A stretch of 25,046 bases of DNA from Micrococcales bacterium UBA3913 (GTDB lineage Bacteria > Actinomycetota > Actinomycetes > Actinomycetales > Microbacteriaceae): assembly GCA_002391425.1 (NCBI GenBank), contig DGEZ01000041.1, forward strand, positions 1 through 25,046, read 5' to 3'. The notes under the pieces were generated by a model. It was given only the letters and a program-made list of their open reading frames with translations. It had not been told where the DNA came from and ran no database searches. Both the position numbers and the translations under genes were made by a program. This document shows, piece by piece, positions 1-6,840 of this stretch (position 1 is its first letter; each line of letters begins with the position of its first letter).

Positions 1-19
1 AGATGTGTATAAGAGACAG
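1..19. other. Tn5/Nextera mosaic-end adapter (non-genomic)
   Basis: The first 19 bases are exactly the Tn5 mosaic-end adapter AGATGTGTATAAGAGACAG used in tagmentation libraries. The opposite end of the window carries the start of its reverse complement. This is library sequence and not part of the organism. Confidence 0.97.
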
Positions 20-30
20 ACCTCACTCTG

Positions 31-104
<74 letters not shown>

Positions 105-187
105 TAGGCACCGCGTTGCCGCAACTGCCAACTGAACAAGGATACCCGAAAAAGCTGCAGTGCGTGTCGTGAGGTGGCGCCGGGGCG

Positions 188-1132
188 TCAGAGCAGATGC
201 GTCGCTGTCAGTGTGACAAGTGTCGCTTCCGGCGGGCAGGCGAATCTCACGGGCGCGTAAATGGATGTCCCCAGTCCGGCCGAGACGTGCAAGGGGACGC
301 AGCGGCCCGCATGCCTCCACCGGCTCGCGCCCTTGGCCTGTTTTAGCGGTAGATCGCAGTTTGTGGTCAGCGCCCCCAGTCCTGGTACACAGACCTGTCC
401 GCCGTGGGTGTGGCCAGCAAAGATCACGTCGACTCCCGCATCCACCAGTGCATCGAGAACTGCTTGATATGGTGCATGGGTGACCCCGACGATGAGAGCG
501 CCAGCATCACGCGCGGCGCGAATTTGGGGGCGCCTGCCGTGAATGATGTCGAGGTTTGCATGCCCCAGGTGAGCGTCCCCGGTGCCCACGAAAAGGACGG
601 GGAGACTGCCCAGCTGCATCTCGGTAGCCTCGTTGTTGAGGTTCGCCCAGGAGGAGGAATCGAACACCGCATGCAGGGCAGAAATGTCGATGGGCTCCCG
701 GGTGGGTTCGACGTTGACATGGGTGGTACGAGGGAACACGTAACGCAACGGATTCTTCGGCCGTGGGGCGTAGAGGTCGTTGGAGCCGTCAACGTAGACG
801 CCCGGGGCGCTACGAAGCAGCGGAGCCAGCGCCGCTTCGAGGGTGGGGATAGCGTCTACAGAGCCCACGTTGTCTCCGGTATCGATCACGAGGTCTGGCT
901 CCAGGAAGGCGAGGGAATTCACCCAGGAGACCTTGTCGAGCTGACGCGGCGTAATGTGCAGGTCAGACAGGTGAAGGATGCGCAGATCGGGCGAGCCGTG
1001 CGGGAGTACCGGGATGGTCACCTCACGCAATGTGTATGAGCGACGCTCGATGAGCGCACTGTACCCGAGTGCGGCCGTGCCCAGCGCAAGGACGCCGAGC
1101 GCGTTGCGGGCGAGAGAGCGCCGCGAAGTCAT
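188..1132 (-). CDS. Calcineurin-like metallophosphoesterase, membrane-anchored
   Basis: A 314-residue protein of the YkuE-like metallophosphoesterase group; its substrate cannot be told from sequence. Dinuclear-metal motifs are visible in order: LSDLH (D57, H59), DTGDN (D87), GSND at 116-119 (a form of the usual GNHD/E), THAP (H219) and GHTHGG (H241, H243). An N-terminal basic stretch and a hydrophobic segment at about 10-28 suggest a signal anchor with the enzyme outside the membrane. I chose the ATG at 1132 because AGGGG lies 5 nt upstream; a GTG six bases earlier (1138) is the alternative. It follows the PBP gene on the same strand, 109 nt downstream of its stop. In M. tuberculosis, as I recall, Rv3683 beside ponA2 is the equivalent. 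Confidence 0.88.
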   Translation of the reverse strand: MTSRRSLARNALGVLALGTAALGYSALIERRSYTLREVTIPVLPHGSPDLRILHLSDLHITPRQLDKVSWVNSLAFLEPDLVIDTGDNVGSVDAIPTLEAALAPLLRSAPGVYVDGSNDLYAPRPKNPLRYVFPRTTHVNVEPTREPIDISALHAVFDSSSWANLNNEATEMQLGSLPVLFVGTGDAHLGHANLDIIHGRRPQIRAARDAGALIVGVTHAPYQAVLDALVDAGVDVIFAGHTHGGQVCVPGLGALTTNCDLPLKQAKGASRWRHAGRCVPLHVSAGLGTSIYAPVRFACPPEATLVTLTATHLL

Positions 1133-1154
1133 TTGCACCCCTATCTCTCGGTGG

Positions 1155-1196
1155 GTTCAGACGAGTAACCACCCGTCTGAACGCGGTCTGAACGCG
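1155..1196. repeat. Inverted repeat plus tandem 11-mer between PBP and phosphoesterase genes
   Basis: GTTCAGACG at 1155-1163 has a perfect inverted copy, CGTCTGAAC, at 1174-1182, 10 nt apart. The second arm is part of a perfect tandem repeat of GTCTGAACGCG (1175-1185 and 1186-1196). The array fills most of the gap between the PBP stop at 1242 and the phosphoesterase start at 1132. It could fold as an RNA hairpin or be an operator for the downstream gene. No T-tract follows on either strand, so a simple intrinsic terminator is unlikely. Confidence 0.7.
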
Positions 1197-1241
1197 GTTC
1201 TACACGGTCGGCCAATGGTGTCGCGTCCCAGGTGCCGGCTG

Positions 1242-3758
1242 CTAGTCGGCGTCGGGATCCGTGTTCTCGGCAGACGCAGACGTAGACGCAGAAGGCTCGG
1301 CAGCCTGTTTCCCGATCGTGAGCAGAATGGAGTCGGTGAGGCTGGTCGTCGCTCCCGCTTCGGGGGATGTCGATACGACGGTGCCCACTTGAGAGGAGTC
1401 TGTGACCTCGACTTCTGTTGTACTCACGGAGGTGAAACCGGCGTCTTGCAGTGTCGTGAGAGCTTCATCCTGGCTCATCCCGACAACGCTGGGCATGGAT
1501 GTCGACGGACCTGCGCTCAGCGTTATTGTGATCGACTGGCCCTTCGTTGCATACGATCCCCCGGAGGGATTTGTGTATGCGACGAGACCCTCTTCCACCG
1601 TTGACGTGACGCGTTCCGATGCGATGGTGGAGGTGAAGCCCGCATTCGACAGAACACTTTGGGCGGTGTCTGAGGACAACCCCGACACATTCGGGACGGC
1701 TACGCTGACTCCCTCGACCAAGGAGTCGGGGGCTTCAGGGAAATCTGAACCCGGATACTCCTTGTCTATGGCAGTCATGATGTCGTGCCAGAGGTAGGAC
1801 TTCAGATACACCCCCGCGTACCCATGACTGTACGTACTGGCGTCATACCCGCTGACCTGGCTGAGCGGGTCGCCCACCCAGGTGGCCAACGAGACCTCGG
1901 TGGAGTACCCGACGAGCCAGTTCTGTACCGCGTAGTCGGAAGTTCCGGTCTTACCAGCCACAGCGGTGCCATCCTCTGGGTTGGCCCCGGAGGCGGTCAC
2001 GCCGGTGTCAGCGTCCAGGGTAGCCTCAAGCGCGACAGTGGCCGCTGATGTGACATCAGAAGTGAGGACCTGCTTGCAATTCGTTCCGCCGACGTCATAC
2101 TCTTCGCCGGTCAGGGAGTTCACGACGCTGTCGAACGGCGTCTCCTCGCAGTACACGCCATTGTTGGCGATGGTTGCGAACGCTGATGCCATGGTGAGGG
2201 GGGACGTGTTCACCTGGCCGGATCCGTACACGTCTGAGAGGTTCATATCCAGCGCTGTCCCATCAGCGCGAGTCACGCCCATGGACGTCGCTGTGCTCTC
2301 GATGTTGCACAGGTCGAGCTCTTTCGCCATCGACATATACGCGGTGTTTACGGATCTCACTGTCGCTTGCTCGACGGTCATACTGCTGTACCCCCAGTTG
2401 ACGGAGTTCGACAGCGTGAAAGTGCCGCTACCGGCAAGTCCATTGTCACTACAGGAGTCCGTAAAATCTGTCTGATCGAAAGTCATGTTGTTACTCGACG
2501 AGACTGTCTCGTTGAGCGTGTGACCCTCCTCCAGCCAGTCGAGGAGGGTGAACACTTTAAAACTGGAGCCTGGTTGGAAGCCCAGTGATCCCCCGTAGGC
2601 ATAGTCGGCGGCATAGTTCACCGCCGTTTCAGACGTACTGGTGGTGTCAGCCGAGACAGAGTAATCCCTATTTTGCACCATCACGAGTATTCGGCCTGTG
2701 CCCACTTCTACTGCCGCGGACGCGTTGGCGAAGGGGTTGTCGGAGGAAGGATCAATCCAATACTGCGAGGACTCATATGCTTCGGCCTGAAGGTCAAGAT
2801 CCAGCGTGGTGTAGATCTCCAGGCCGCGGTTGAGGGTCGCCCCGCGCTCTGATGTGGAGTCGCCGAAGGCATCGGACTGTTTGATGGAGGCGACGACGTA
2901 GTCACAGAAGAAGGCGTTCTCTCCAGCGAGAGCACACCCCTGGTTCACTGGGGTGATATCCACCTCAACAGCGGTATCGACCGCAGCCTGATACTCATCC
3001 TGTGTAATGTAGCCGTGCTCGAGCATCTTGCTCAGCACGTAATCTCGACGGGTTTTCGCCTGATCGAGGTTGTCCTCGTTGTCGGGAGCGTACGTGTTGG
3101 GGCTGGTGAGCATCCCCGCCAGCAATGCCGCCTGGGGGAGGGTCAGATTGGCTGCGGTTGTATTGAAGTAGTACTCAGCGGCAGCTTCGATACCGTAGAT
3201 CTGCCCACCCATGAAGCTGATGTTCAAGTATTGGGTGAGGATCTCTTCCTTCGTGTACTCCTTTGTCATCCCCAGTGCCAGCCACATATCGCTGAGCTTG
3301 CGCGTAATCGTCTGCTCCGTGGCGGCTTCTTCGGCTTCTTCGTCGCCGGCGTTCTGTGCTTGCTCCTGCACCTGATTCTTGACCAGCTGCATGGTAATCG
3401 TGGATGCGCCCGAGGCGATCGAGCCGGTGACCTGGTTCTGCACGAGGGCGCGAGCCGCAGCCCAGACGTTTACCCCCGAATCATCCCAGAAGGAGGGGTT
3501 CTCCACCGCGACGACCGCATCTTTCGCATACTGGGAAATCTCGTCGTATGTGACGGGTATGCGGTTCTTGTTGTAGAAGTTGGCGATGCTCACCCAGTCG
3601 TCGCCTTGCTTCGCGTAGATGGTGGAACGACTCTGCAAGGTGATGAGTGGGAGCTCCGCCGATACCGAGCTCGCCAGGTTGACGGCGTCGCTGGCGATGA
3701 TGTCTGCTACGGCGACACCAGGGGTGGCGATTCCCGCAGCCATGATGCCGAGTGCCAC
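1242..3758 (-). CDS. Class A penicillin-binding protein with two PASTA domains (N-terminus probably extends to 3820 through a frameshift)
   Basis: Bifunctional cell-wall synthase: a GT51 glycosyltransferase polymerises glycan from lipid II and a transpeptidase cross-links it outside the membrane. Numbered from the GTG at 3758 (838 residues): hydrophobic segment 2-20; GT51 about 60-250 with E86 as the expected catalytic Glu and GASTITMQLVKN at 117-128; transpeptidase about 345-650 with SSFK (S398, K401), SVN (469-471) and KTG (603-605); PASTA domains about 685-750 and 753-817; Ser/Asp-rich tail. The GT51 signature usually written EDxxFxxHxG reads ENPSFWDDSG here. An acidic insert lies at 139-150. 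Two starts compete. GTG 3758 has GGAGG 4 nt upstream. ATG 3820, 7 nt after a TACTAT box, is in another frame and encodes MAKTSEPTSKFGPFLSF; one extra base near 3766-3768 would join it to GGSVALGIMAAG and give a normal tail plus membrane anchor. Closest known relatives are PonA2-type proteins. Confidence 0.93.
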   Translation of the reverse strand: MALGIMAAGIATPGVAVADIIASDAVNLASSVSAELPLITLQSRSTIYAKQGDDWVSIANFYNKNRIPVTYDEISQYAKDAVVAVENPSFWDDSGVNVWAAARALVQNQVTGSIASGASTITMQLVKNQVQEQAQNAGDEEAEEAATEQTITRKLSDMWLALGMTKEYTKEEILTQYLNISFMGGQIYGIEAAAEYYFNTTAANLTLPQAALLAGMLTSPNTYAPDNEDNLDQAKTRRDYVLSKMLEHGYITQDEYQAAVDTAVEVDITPVNQGCALAGENAFFCDYVVASIKQSDAFGDSTSERGATLNRGLEIYTTLDLDLQAEAYESSQYWIDPSSDNPFANASAAVEVGTGRILVMVQNRDYSVSADTTSTSETAVNYAADYAYGGSLGFQPGSSFKVFTLLDWLEEGHTLNETVSSSNNMTFDQTDFTDSCSDNGLAGSGTFTLSNSVNWGYSSMTVEQATVRSVNTAYMSMAKELDLCNIESTATSMGVTRADGTALDMNLSDVYGSGQVNTSPLTMASAFATIANNGVYCEETPFDSVVNSLTGEEYDVGGTNCKQVLTSDVTSAATVALEATLDADTGVTASGANPEDGTAVAGKTGTSDYAVQNWLVGYSTEVSLATWVGDPLSQVSGYDASTYSHGYAGVYLKSYLWHDIMTAIDKEYPGSDFPEAPDSLVEGVSVAVPNVSGLSSDTAQSVLSNAGFTSTIASERVTSTVEEGLVAYTNPSGGSYATKGQSITITLSAGPSTSMPSVVGMSQDEALTTLQDAGFTSVSTTEVEVTDSSQVGTVVSTSPEAGATTSLTDSILLTIGKQAAEPSASTSASAENTDPDAD

Positions 3759-3827
3759 GCTTCCTCCCGGAAGGAGAGGAAGGGGCCGAACTTGCTCGTC
3801 GGTTCTGAAGTCTTCGCCATGGCCTTA

Positions 3828-3834
3828 ATAGTAT
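3828..3834. promoter_or_regulatory. Overlapping, symmetrical -10 boxes for the divergent PBP and DUF4177-ridA genes
   Basis: TAGTAT on the plus strand (3829-3834) and TACTAT on the minus strand (3833-3828) share five bases inside the palindromic stretch AATAGTATT. On the minus strand the box ends 7 nt before ATG 3820, the geometry of a leaderless mRNA for the PBP. On the plus strand it predicts a start near 3841, giving a leader that contains GGGAAGG (3855-3861) before ATG 3872. Neither direction has a good -35 element. Confidence 0.55.
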
Positions 3835-3871
3835 TGTTCGTAACTGATAGGGACGGGAAGGTTGGATTCCA

Positions 3872-4039
3872 ATGCGGAAGTGGGAATATCAAACGACTCC
3901 GTTGCTGGTTCACACTACCACCGCGATCCTGAACAACTTCGGTGAAGATGGCTGGGAACTTGTTTCGGTGGTGCAGGGGCCAGAAGGCGGTCTTGTCGCG
4001 TATTTGAAGAGAGAAGTGAACGATGTCGACCATCACTGA
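3872..4039 (+). CDS. Small conserved actinobacterial protein, DUF4177-like
   Basis: A 55-residue protein starting MRKWEYQTTPLL, with GEDGWELVSVV and PEGGLVAYLKR near the C-terminus. This KWEY...DGWELV...GPEGGLVAYLKR pattern is that of the small DUF4177-like protein that regularly precedes a RidA gene in Actinobacteria (Rv3678A-like, as I recall). Its function is not known to me. GGGAAGG lies 10 nt upstream of the ATG. The reading frame runs 17 nt into the following RidA gene, so the two are translationally coupled. It is too short for most ORF length cut-offs and easily missed. Confidence 0.85.
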   Translation: MRKWEYQTTPLLVHTTTAILNNFGEDGWELVSVVQGPEGGLVAYLKREVNDVDHH

Positions 4040-4484
4040 ACGGCTTGCTCAATTGGGTCTGGCCCTCCCCGAGGTGGCGAAGCCGGTGGCCGCCTATGTT
4101 CCTGCTGTGATTTCGGGAGACCTCGTGTATACCTCGGGTCAATTGCCTTTCGTCGAGGGCAAGCTCGCGTTCACGGGGAAGGTGGGTTCCGATGTCTCCG
4201 CGCAGGATGCGCAGGCACAGGCGCGTGTTGCTGCTCTGAACGCCCTCGCTGCCGCCCAGCAGGTGCTGGGGTCCCTGGATAGGGTGACTGCGGTCGTCAA
4301 GGTGGTGGGGTTCGTGGCGTCGGATCCGACGTTTACCGGCCAACCGGCTGTCATCAACGGGGCAAGTGAGTTGCTGGGCGAGGTTTTCGGGGATGCCGGT
4401 CAGCATGCTCGTAGTGCAGTCGGTGTGGCGGTGCTCCCGCTGGATTCTCCTGTCGAGGTGGAGCTCATCCTTCGGTACTCGTGA
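4023..4484 (+). CDS. RidA family (YjgF/YER057c/UK114) protein
   Basis: A 153-residue cytosolic protein of the long actinobacterial RidA type. Family members hydrolyse reactive enamine/imine intermediates of amino-acid metabolism and form trimers with active sites between subunits. Visible family marks are YTSGQLPF near 36-43, the alternating helix-strand core, and HARSAVGVAVLPL, where R130 corresponds to the arginine that binds the substrate carboxylate, followed by VEVELI. The start overlaps the upstream DUF4177-like gene by 17 nt. Substrate preference cannot be told; RidA subfamilies other than RidA itself do not all share the enamine deaminase activity, so I give no gene symbol. Confidence 0.9.
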   Translation: MSTITERLAQLGLALPEVAKPVAAYVPAVISGDLVYTSGQLPFVEGKLAFTGKVGSDVSAQDAQAQARVAALNALAAAQQVLGSLDRVTAVVKVVGFVASDPTFTGQPAVINGASELLGEVFGDAGQHARSAVGVAVLPLDSPVEVELILRYS

Positions 4485-4557
4485 TGGCGCTCTCTGTGAC
4501 TGTCCTGTGCCCCGCATAAGAATAGGGTGAGTAGGACTTTTGTCCACGGGCAGGCAT

Positions 4558-4586
4558 TTGCAGATTAAATACGCCCAATGTACTAT
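4558..4586 (+). promoter_or_regulatory. Sigma-70-type promoter of the 6C-like sRNA
   Basis: TTGCAG at 4558-4563 and TACTAT at 4581-4586 are separated by exactly 17 nt, the best -35/-10 pair in the window. The predicted transcription start is around 4592. It lies about 75 nt downstream of the RidA stop and directly upstream of two hairpins and a terminator. Confidence 0.75.
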
Positions 4587-4591
4587 TTGTG

Positions 4592-4685
4592 ACGACGCCC
4601 TTGTGGCGTGTGGTGAATTTGATTCCCCCAATCGTTCATCACTGGCGGCACGAGTTCCCCCAGCACGTGCCGCCTCTTTATTTTT
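4592..4685 (+). ncRNA. 6C-like small RNA (two C-loop hairpins, about 94 nt)
   Basis: The predicted transcript has two stem-loops with cytosine-rich loops, the hallmark of the actinobacterial 6C RNA. Hairpin 1 pairs GTGGTGAA (about 4608-4615) with TTCATCAC (about 4635-4642, one G-U) and has an inner GATT/AATC stem around CCCCC. Hairpin 2 pairs GGCGGCACG (4644-4652) with CGTGCCGCC (4666-4674) around a 13-nt loop containing CCCCC, then a T-rich tail. From memory, the M. tuberculosis 6C RNA (B11) sits beside Rv3660c at the edge of the Tad cluster and is of similar length; this copy is likewise directly in front of tadA. The loops carry five C, one fewer than the name implies. Such RNAs are thought to pair with G-rich stretches in target mRNAs. 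The start is inferred from the promoter. Confidence 0.82.
4644..4685 (+). terminator. Intrinsic terminator (second hairpin of the 6C-like RNA)
   Basis: A perfect 9-bp GC-rich stem (4644-4652 with 4666-4674) is followed at once by TCTTTATTTTT (4675-4685). It would end the sRNA and also any read-through from ridA, so tadA would need a promoter of its own or read-through. Confidence 0.85.
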
Positions 4686-4803
4686 GCCGAGGGGTGTCTG
4701 TGATACCAACGGAGGTTTTTCACAGGCCACCCCGCTCGGATAACTCTCCACTGGTGCCAGGAGATAGGCACCGGGTTTCCTGGAGCGACGCAATCCTGAG
4801 GAT
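4686..4803 (+). other. Tad operon leader, two small hairpins, no gene seen
   Basis: This is the rest of the gap before tadA. It holds two short inverted repeats: GGTGTC/GATACC at 4693-4707 (one G-U pair) and GGTGCC/GGCACC at 4753-4772. I see no convincing -35/-10 pair; TTTTTCACA near 4720 followed by GGATAACT near 4738 is the best guess. GAGG ends only 2 nt before ATG 4804, so ribosome binding looks weak. A 67-codon frame through this gap shows no family features. Confidence 0.45.
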
Positions 4804-5751
4804 ATGCTTCCCAACTCCTCCGTCTTTGGTCCGCTTTCCCCGTTGGTAGAGGTCCCTGACGTGACCGACATCATCGTGACGTCCGGCGGGCAAGTGTGGC
4901 TAGATGACCCGCACGGCCTTCGGCAGGTGCCGTTGCGGATAGAGACGGAATCTGAAGTACGGAGCCTGGCCGTGGAGCTCGTTGCCGCGGGAGGTCGGCA
5001 CCTCGACTACGCGAGCCCGATAGCGGATGTCCGGGTCGACCCGTGCTACCGGGTGCACGCGGTTATCCCGCCGGTTGCCGCCATGGGCACGGAGATCACT
5101 ATTCGCATCCAGCGCCGCAGCCCTGTGAGCGTGCACCAGTTCGGCTCAGCGGGAGAACCCGGCGCATCCCGGCTGCGGCTTCTCCAGGTGGCGGTGGCGG
5201 ACAGAGAAAACTTGCTCATTAGCGGGCCGACGGGAAGCGGCAAGACAACCCTGGTCGGGGCTCTGCTGAGTGAGGTCCCCGCGAGTGAGCGGATTATCAT
5301 CCTCGAGGATGTGCGGGAGATCGTCTCCGCGCACCCACACCTGGTCAGACTTGAGGTTCGGCAAGCTAATACGGACGGACGCGGAGCAGTGACCTTGTCG
5401 GATCTCGTGCGTGCGAGTCTGCGCATGCGACCGGACCGGATCGTGCTGGGTGAATGTCGCGGTCCGGAGGTAGCCGATTTGCTTTCCGCGCTAAATACCG
5501 GGCATGCGGGGAGCATGGCCACAGTTCACGCGAATTCCCTGCAGGACGTGCCTTCTCGGTTGACTGCGCTGGGACAGCGGGCGGGTCTCTCCCCGCGCAC
5601 CGTCGCGTCCATGGCCGTGTCGGCCATCTCCTGGGTGGCCTTCCTGAGTCGGAACCAGCATGGCCGTCACGTGTCGGCCGTGGGGAGGCTGAGGATCAGC
5701 GCTGACGGCGTGAGTGTTGAGGAGGTCGATCATCGGAGACCTCAACGGTAG
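4804..5751 (+). CDS. tadA: TadA/CpaF-type secretion ATPase
   Basis: A 315-residue cytoplasmic ATPase that would power assembly of a Tad (Flp) pilus. It has the secretion-ATPase signatures in order: a short N-terminal domain beginning FGPLSPLVEVPDVTDIIV, HAVIPPVAAMGTEITIRI around 85-102, Walker A GPTGSGKT at 141-148, an Asp box ILEDVREI at 166-173, Walker B RIVLGECRG at 212-220, and a His box GHAGSMATVHA at 233-243. It is shorter than CpaF proteins with a long N-terminal extension but fits the actinobacterial form of the Rv3659c type. It is first in the operon, and its last 38 nt overlap the next reading frame. The ATG is kept because the conserved region begins within ten residues of it. Confidence 0.92.
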   Translation: MLPNSSVFGPLSPLVEVPDVTDIIVTSGGQVWLDDPHGLRQVPLRIETESEVRSLAVELVAAGGRHLDYASPIADVRVDPCYRVHAVIPPVAAMGTEITIRIQRRSPVSVHQFGSAGEPGASRLRLLQVAVADRENLLISGPTGSGKTTLVGALLSEVPASERIIILEDVREIVSAHPHLVRLEVRQANTDGRGAVTLSDLVRASLRMRPDRIVLGECRGPEVADLLSALNTGHAGSMATVHANSLQDVPSRLTALGQRAGLSPRTVASMAVSAISWVAFLSRNQHGRHVSAVGRLRISADGVSVEEVDHRRPQR

Positions 5752-6706
5752 TGATTCCTCCCCCGGGAGACAGCCTGCCCCGGATACTTTTTCTCGTGCA
5801 GTGACCCGGCTGCTGGCCGCGACGGAGGCGGGGCTCGATGCACGCACGGCGTGGAGACTGCTGGCCCGTGACTACCCCAACCATCCAGTGCTCGGCGGAA
5901 CACGAGACCCCGAACTCCTCGTTGCCCGAGTCCGTGAAGCTCTGTCTCACGTGGGTGCGTTTGGCAGGAGGGCGCTCTCTTCCGAGGAAGCCACCGGGTG
6001 GGTGTCGCTCGGGGTGGGACTTCAGCTCATTCGCCGGGTGGGAGGCGGAAACGCCACCCTGTTGCACGGTCTGGCGGAGGCAATGGCCCAGCACGCGGTC
6101 GTGGTCAGACGCGTATCGAGTATCGTGGCGGGAACGCGCGTGACCAGCGGAGTGCTCTCGCTGCTGCCTGTCGTCGGGATGCTTGCCGCCGTGGGGATGC
6201 TCCCCGCTTCCGCGCATCCCAGCTCCGTGGTAGCTATGGGGGTCTGCTTCGGCCTGGCGGTGACGTTGATGGCTCTCGGGCGCTGGTGGCGGTCGCGATT
6301 GTTTCGGTGGGCGTCTTCGGGAGCGCTGGCGCGATTCGTGGTGTACGAATTGGTCGCCATTGCGGTATCTGCCGGAGCGCCGCCGACATATGCAGGGCGG
6401 CTCGTCGCCGAGGCAGTCGGGGAATCCGCGCTGCTGCTGGGCGCCGAAGACATCATGCCCAGCGTGGCTACGGGGCGCCTCTGGCAGTCGTCTGGGATGC
6501 GCTTCGCGATGGATGCGGGAGCGCCCCTCGTCGACGTGCTCAGGGCGGAAGCTCGTCGGGTGCAACGCGATGATGAGGCCGATGCCCTGCGTCGCGTCCA
6601 GGAGCTGGATGGGCGACTATTGCTTCCACTGGGCCTGTGTGACCTCCCCGCATTTTTCAGTTCCGGAGTTATCCCCACCGTGTTGGCGGCGTGGCAGATG
6701 TGGTGA
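5714..6706 (+). CDS. Tad pilus platform protein, apparent TadB-TadC fusion
   Basis: A 330-residue inner-membrane protein of the type II secretion F family, the platform on which the ATPase acts. Two T2SSF-like halves can be seen. Residues about 18-165 match a TadB core lacking its N-terminal membrane helices, ending in the membrane pair around TRVTSGVLSLLPVVGM. Residues about 200-330 match a TadC core (YELVAIAVSAGAPPTYAGRLVAEA, SGAPLVDVLRAEARR, LLLPLGLCDLPAFFSSGVIP). Between them lies a hydrophobic segment at about 172-190 and a basic stretch. Most actinobacterial Tad loci have two separate genes of roughly this size here. The GTG at 5714 overlaps tadA; GAGGAGG (5719-5725) lies just inside the frame with no start codon at the right distance, so the start is uncertain. 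Confidence 0.8.
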   Translation: MLRRSIIGDLNGSDSSPGRQPAPDTFSRAVTRLLAATEAGLDARTAWRLLARDYPNHPVLGGTRDPELLVARVREALSHVGAFGRRALSSEEATGWVSLGVGLQLIRRVGGGNATLLHGLAEAMAQHAVVVRRVSSIVAGTRVTSGVLSLLPVVGMLAAVGMLPASAHPSSVVAMGVCFGLAVTLMALGRWWRSRLFRWASSGALARFVVYELVAIAVSAGAPPTYAGRLVAEAVGESALLLGAEDIMPSVATGRLWQSSGMRFAMDAGAPLVDVLRAEARRVQRDDEADALRRVQELDGRLLLPLGLCDLPAFFSSGVIPTVLAAWQMW

Positions 6707-6801
6707 CCGGAAAGATTTTCACAAGCGGCGGGTGTTCCTCCGTTCCACGCATCGGCGGGGAGGGGGCGCTGTGTGGGCGTGAACCTGCCGGACACTGTGA
6801 G

Positions 6802-6830
6802 TGTTCGGGGAGGTCCCCCGAACAGGAGGA
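6802..6830 (+). promoter_or_regulatory. 9-bp hairpin abutting the pilin ribosome binding site
   Basis: TGTTCGGGG (6802-6810) pairs perfectly with CCCCGAACA (6816-6824) around the loop AGGTC. GGAGGA follows immediately (6825-6830), and the pilin ATG is at 6841. No T-tract follows, so this is not an intrinsic terminator. A hairpin here could protect the 5' end of a processed pilin mRNA or control ribosome access. Confidence 0.65.
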
Positions 6831-6840
6831 AGGGGGTCCC

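Noticed and set aside
188..1039. Several plus-strand frames over the phosphoesterase gene
   Set aside because: The minus strand carries all the metallophosphoesterase motifs in order; the plus-strand frames have none.
4540..4743. A 67-codon frame through the ridA-tadA gap
   Set aside because: It crosses the promoter, the 6C-like RNA and the terminator, has no ribosome binding site and resembles no family I know.
6668..6676. TTATCCCCA, one mismatch from a DnaA box, with other TTTTCACA-like strings nearby
   Set aside because: There is a single box inside a coding region, with no AT-rich unwinding element and no dnaA, dnaN or gyr genes around.
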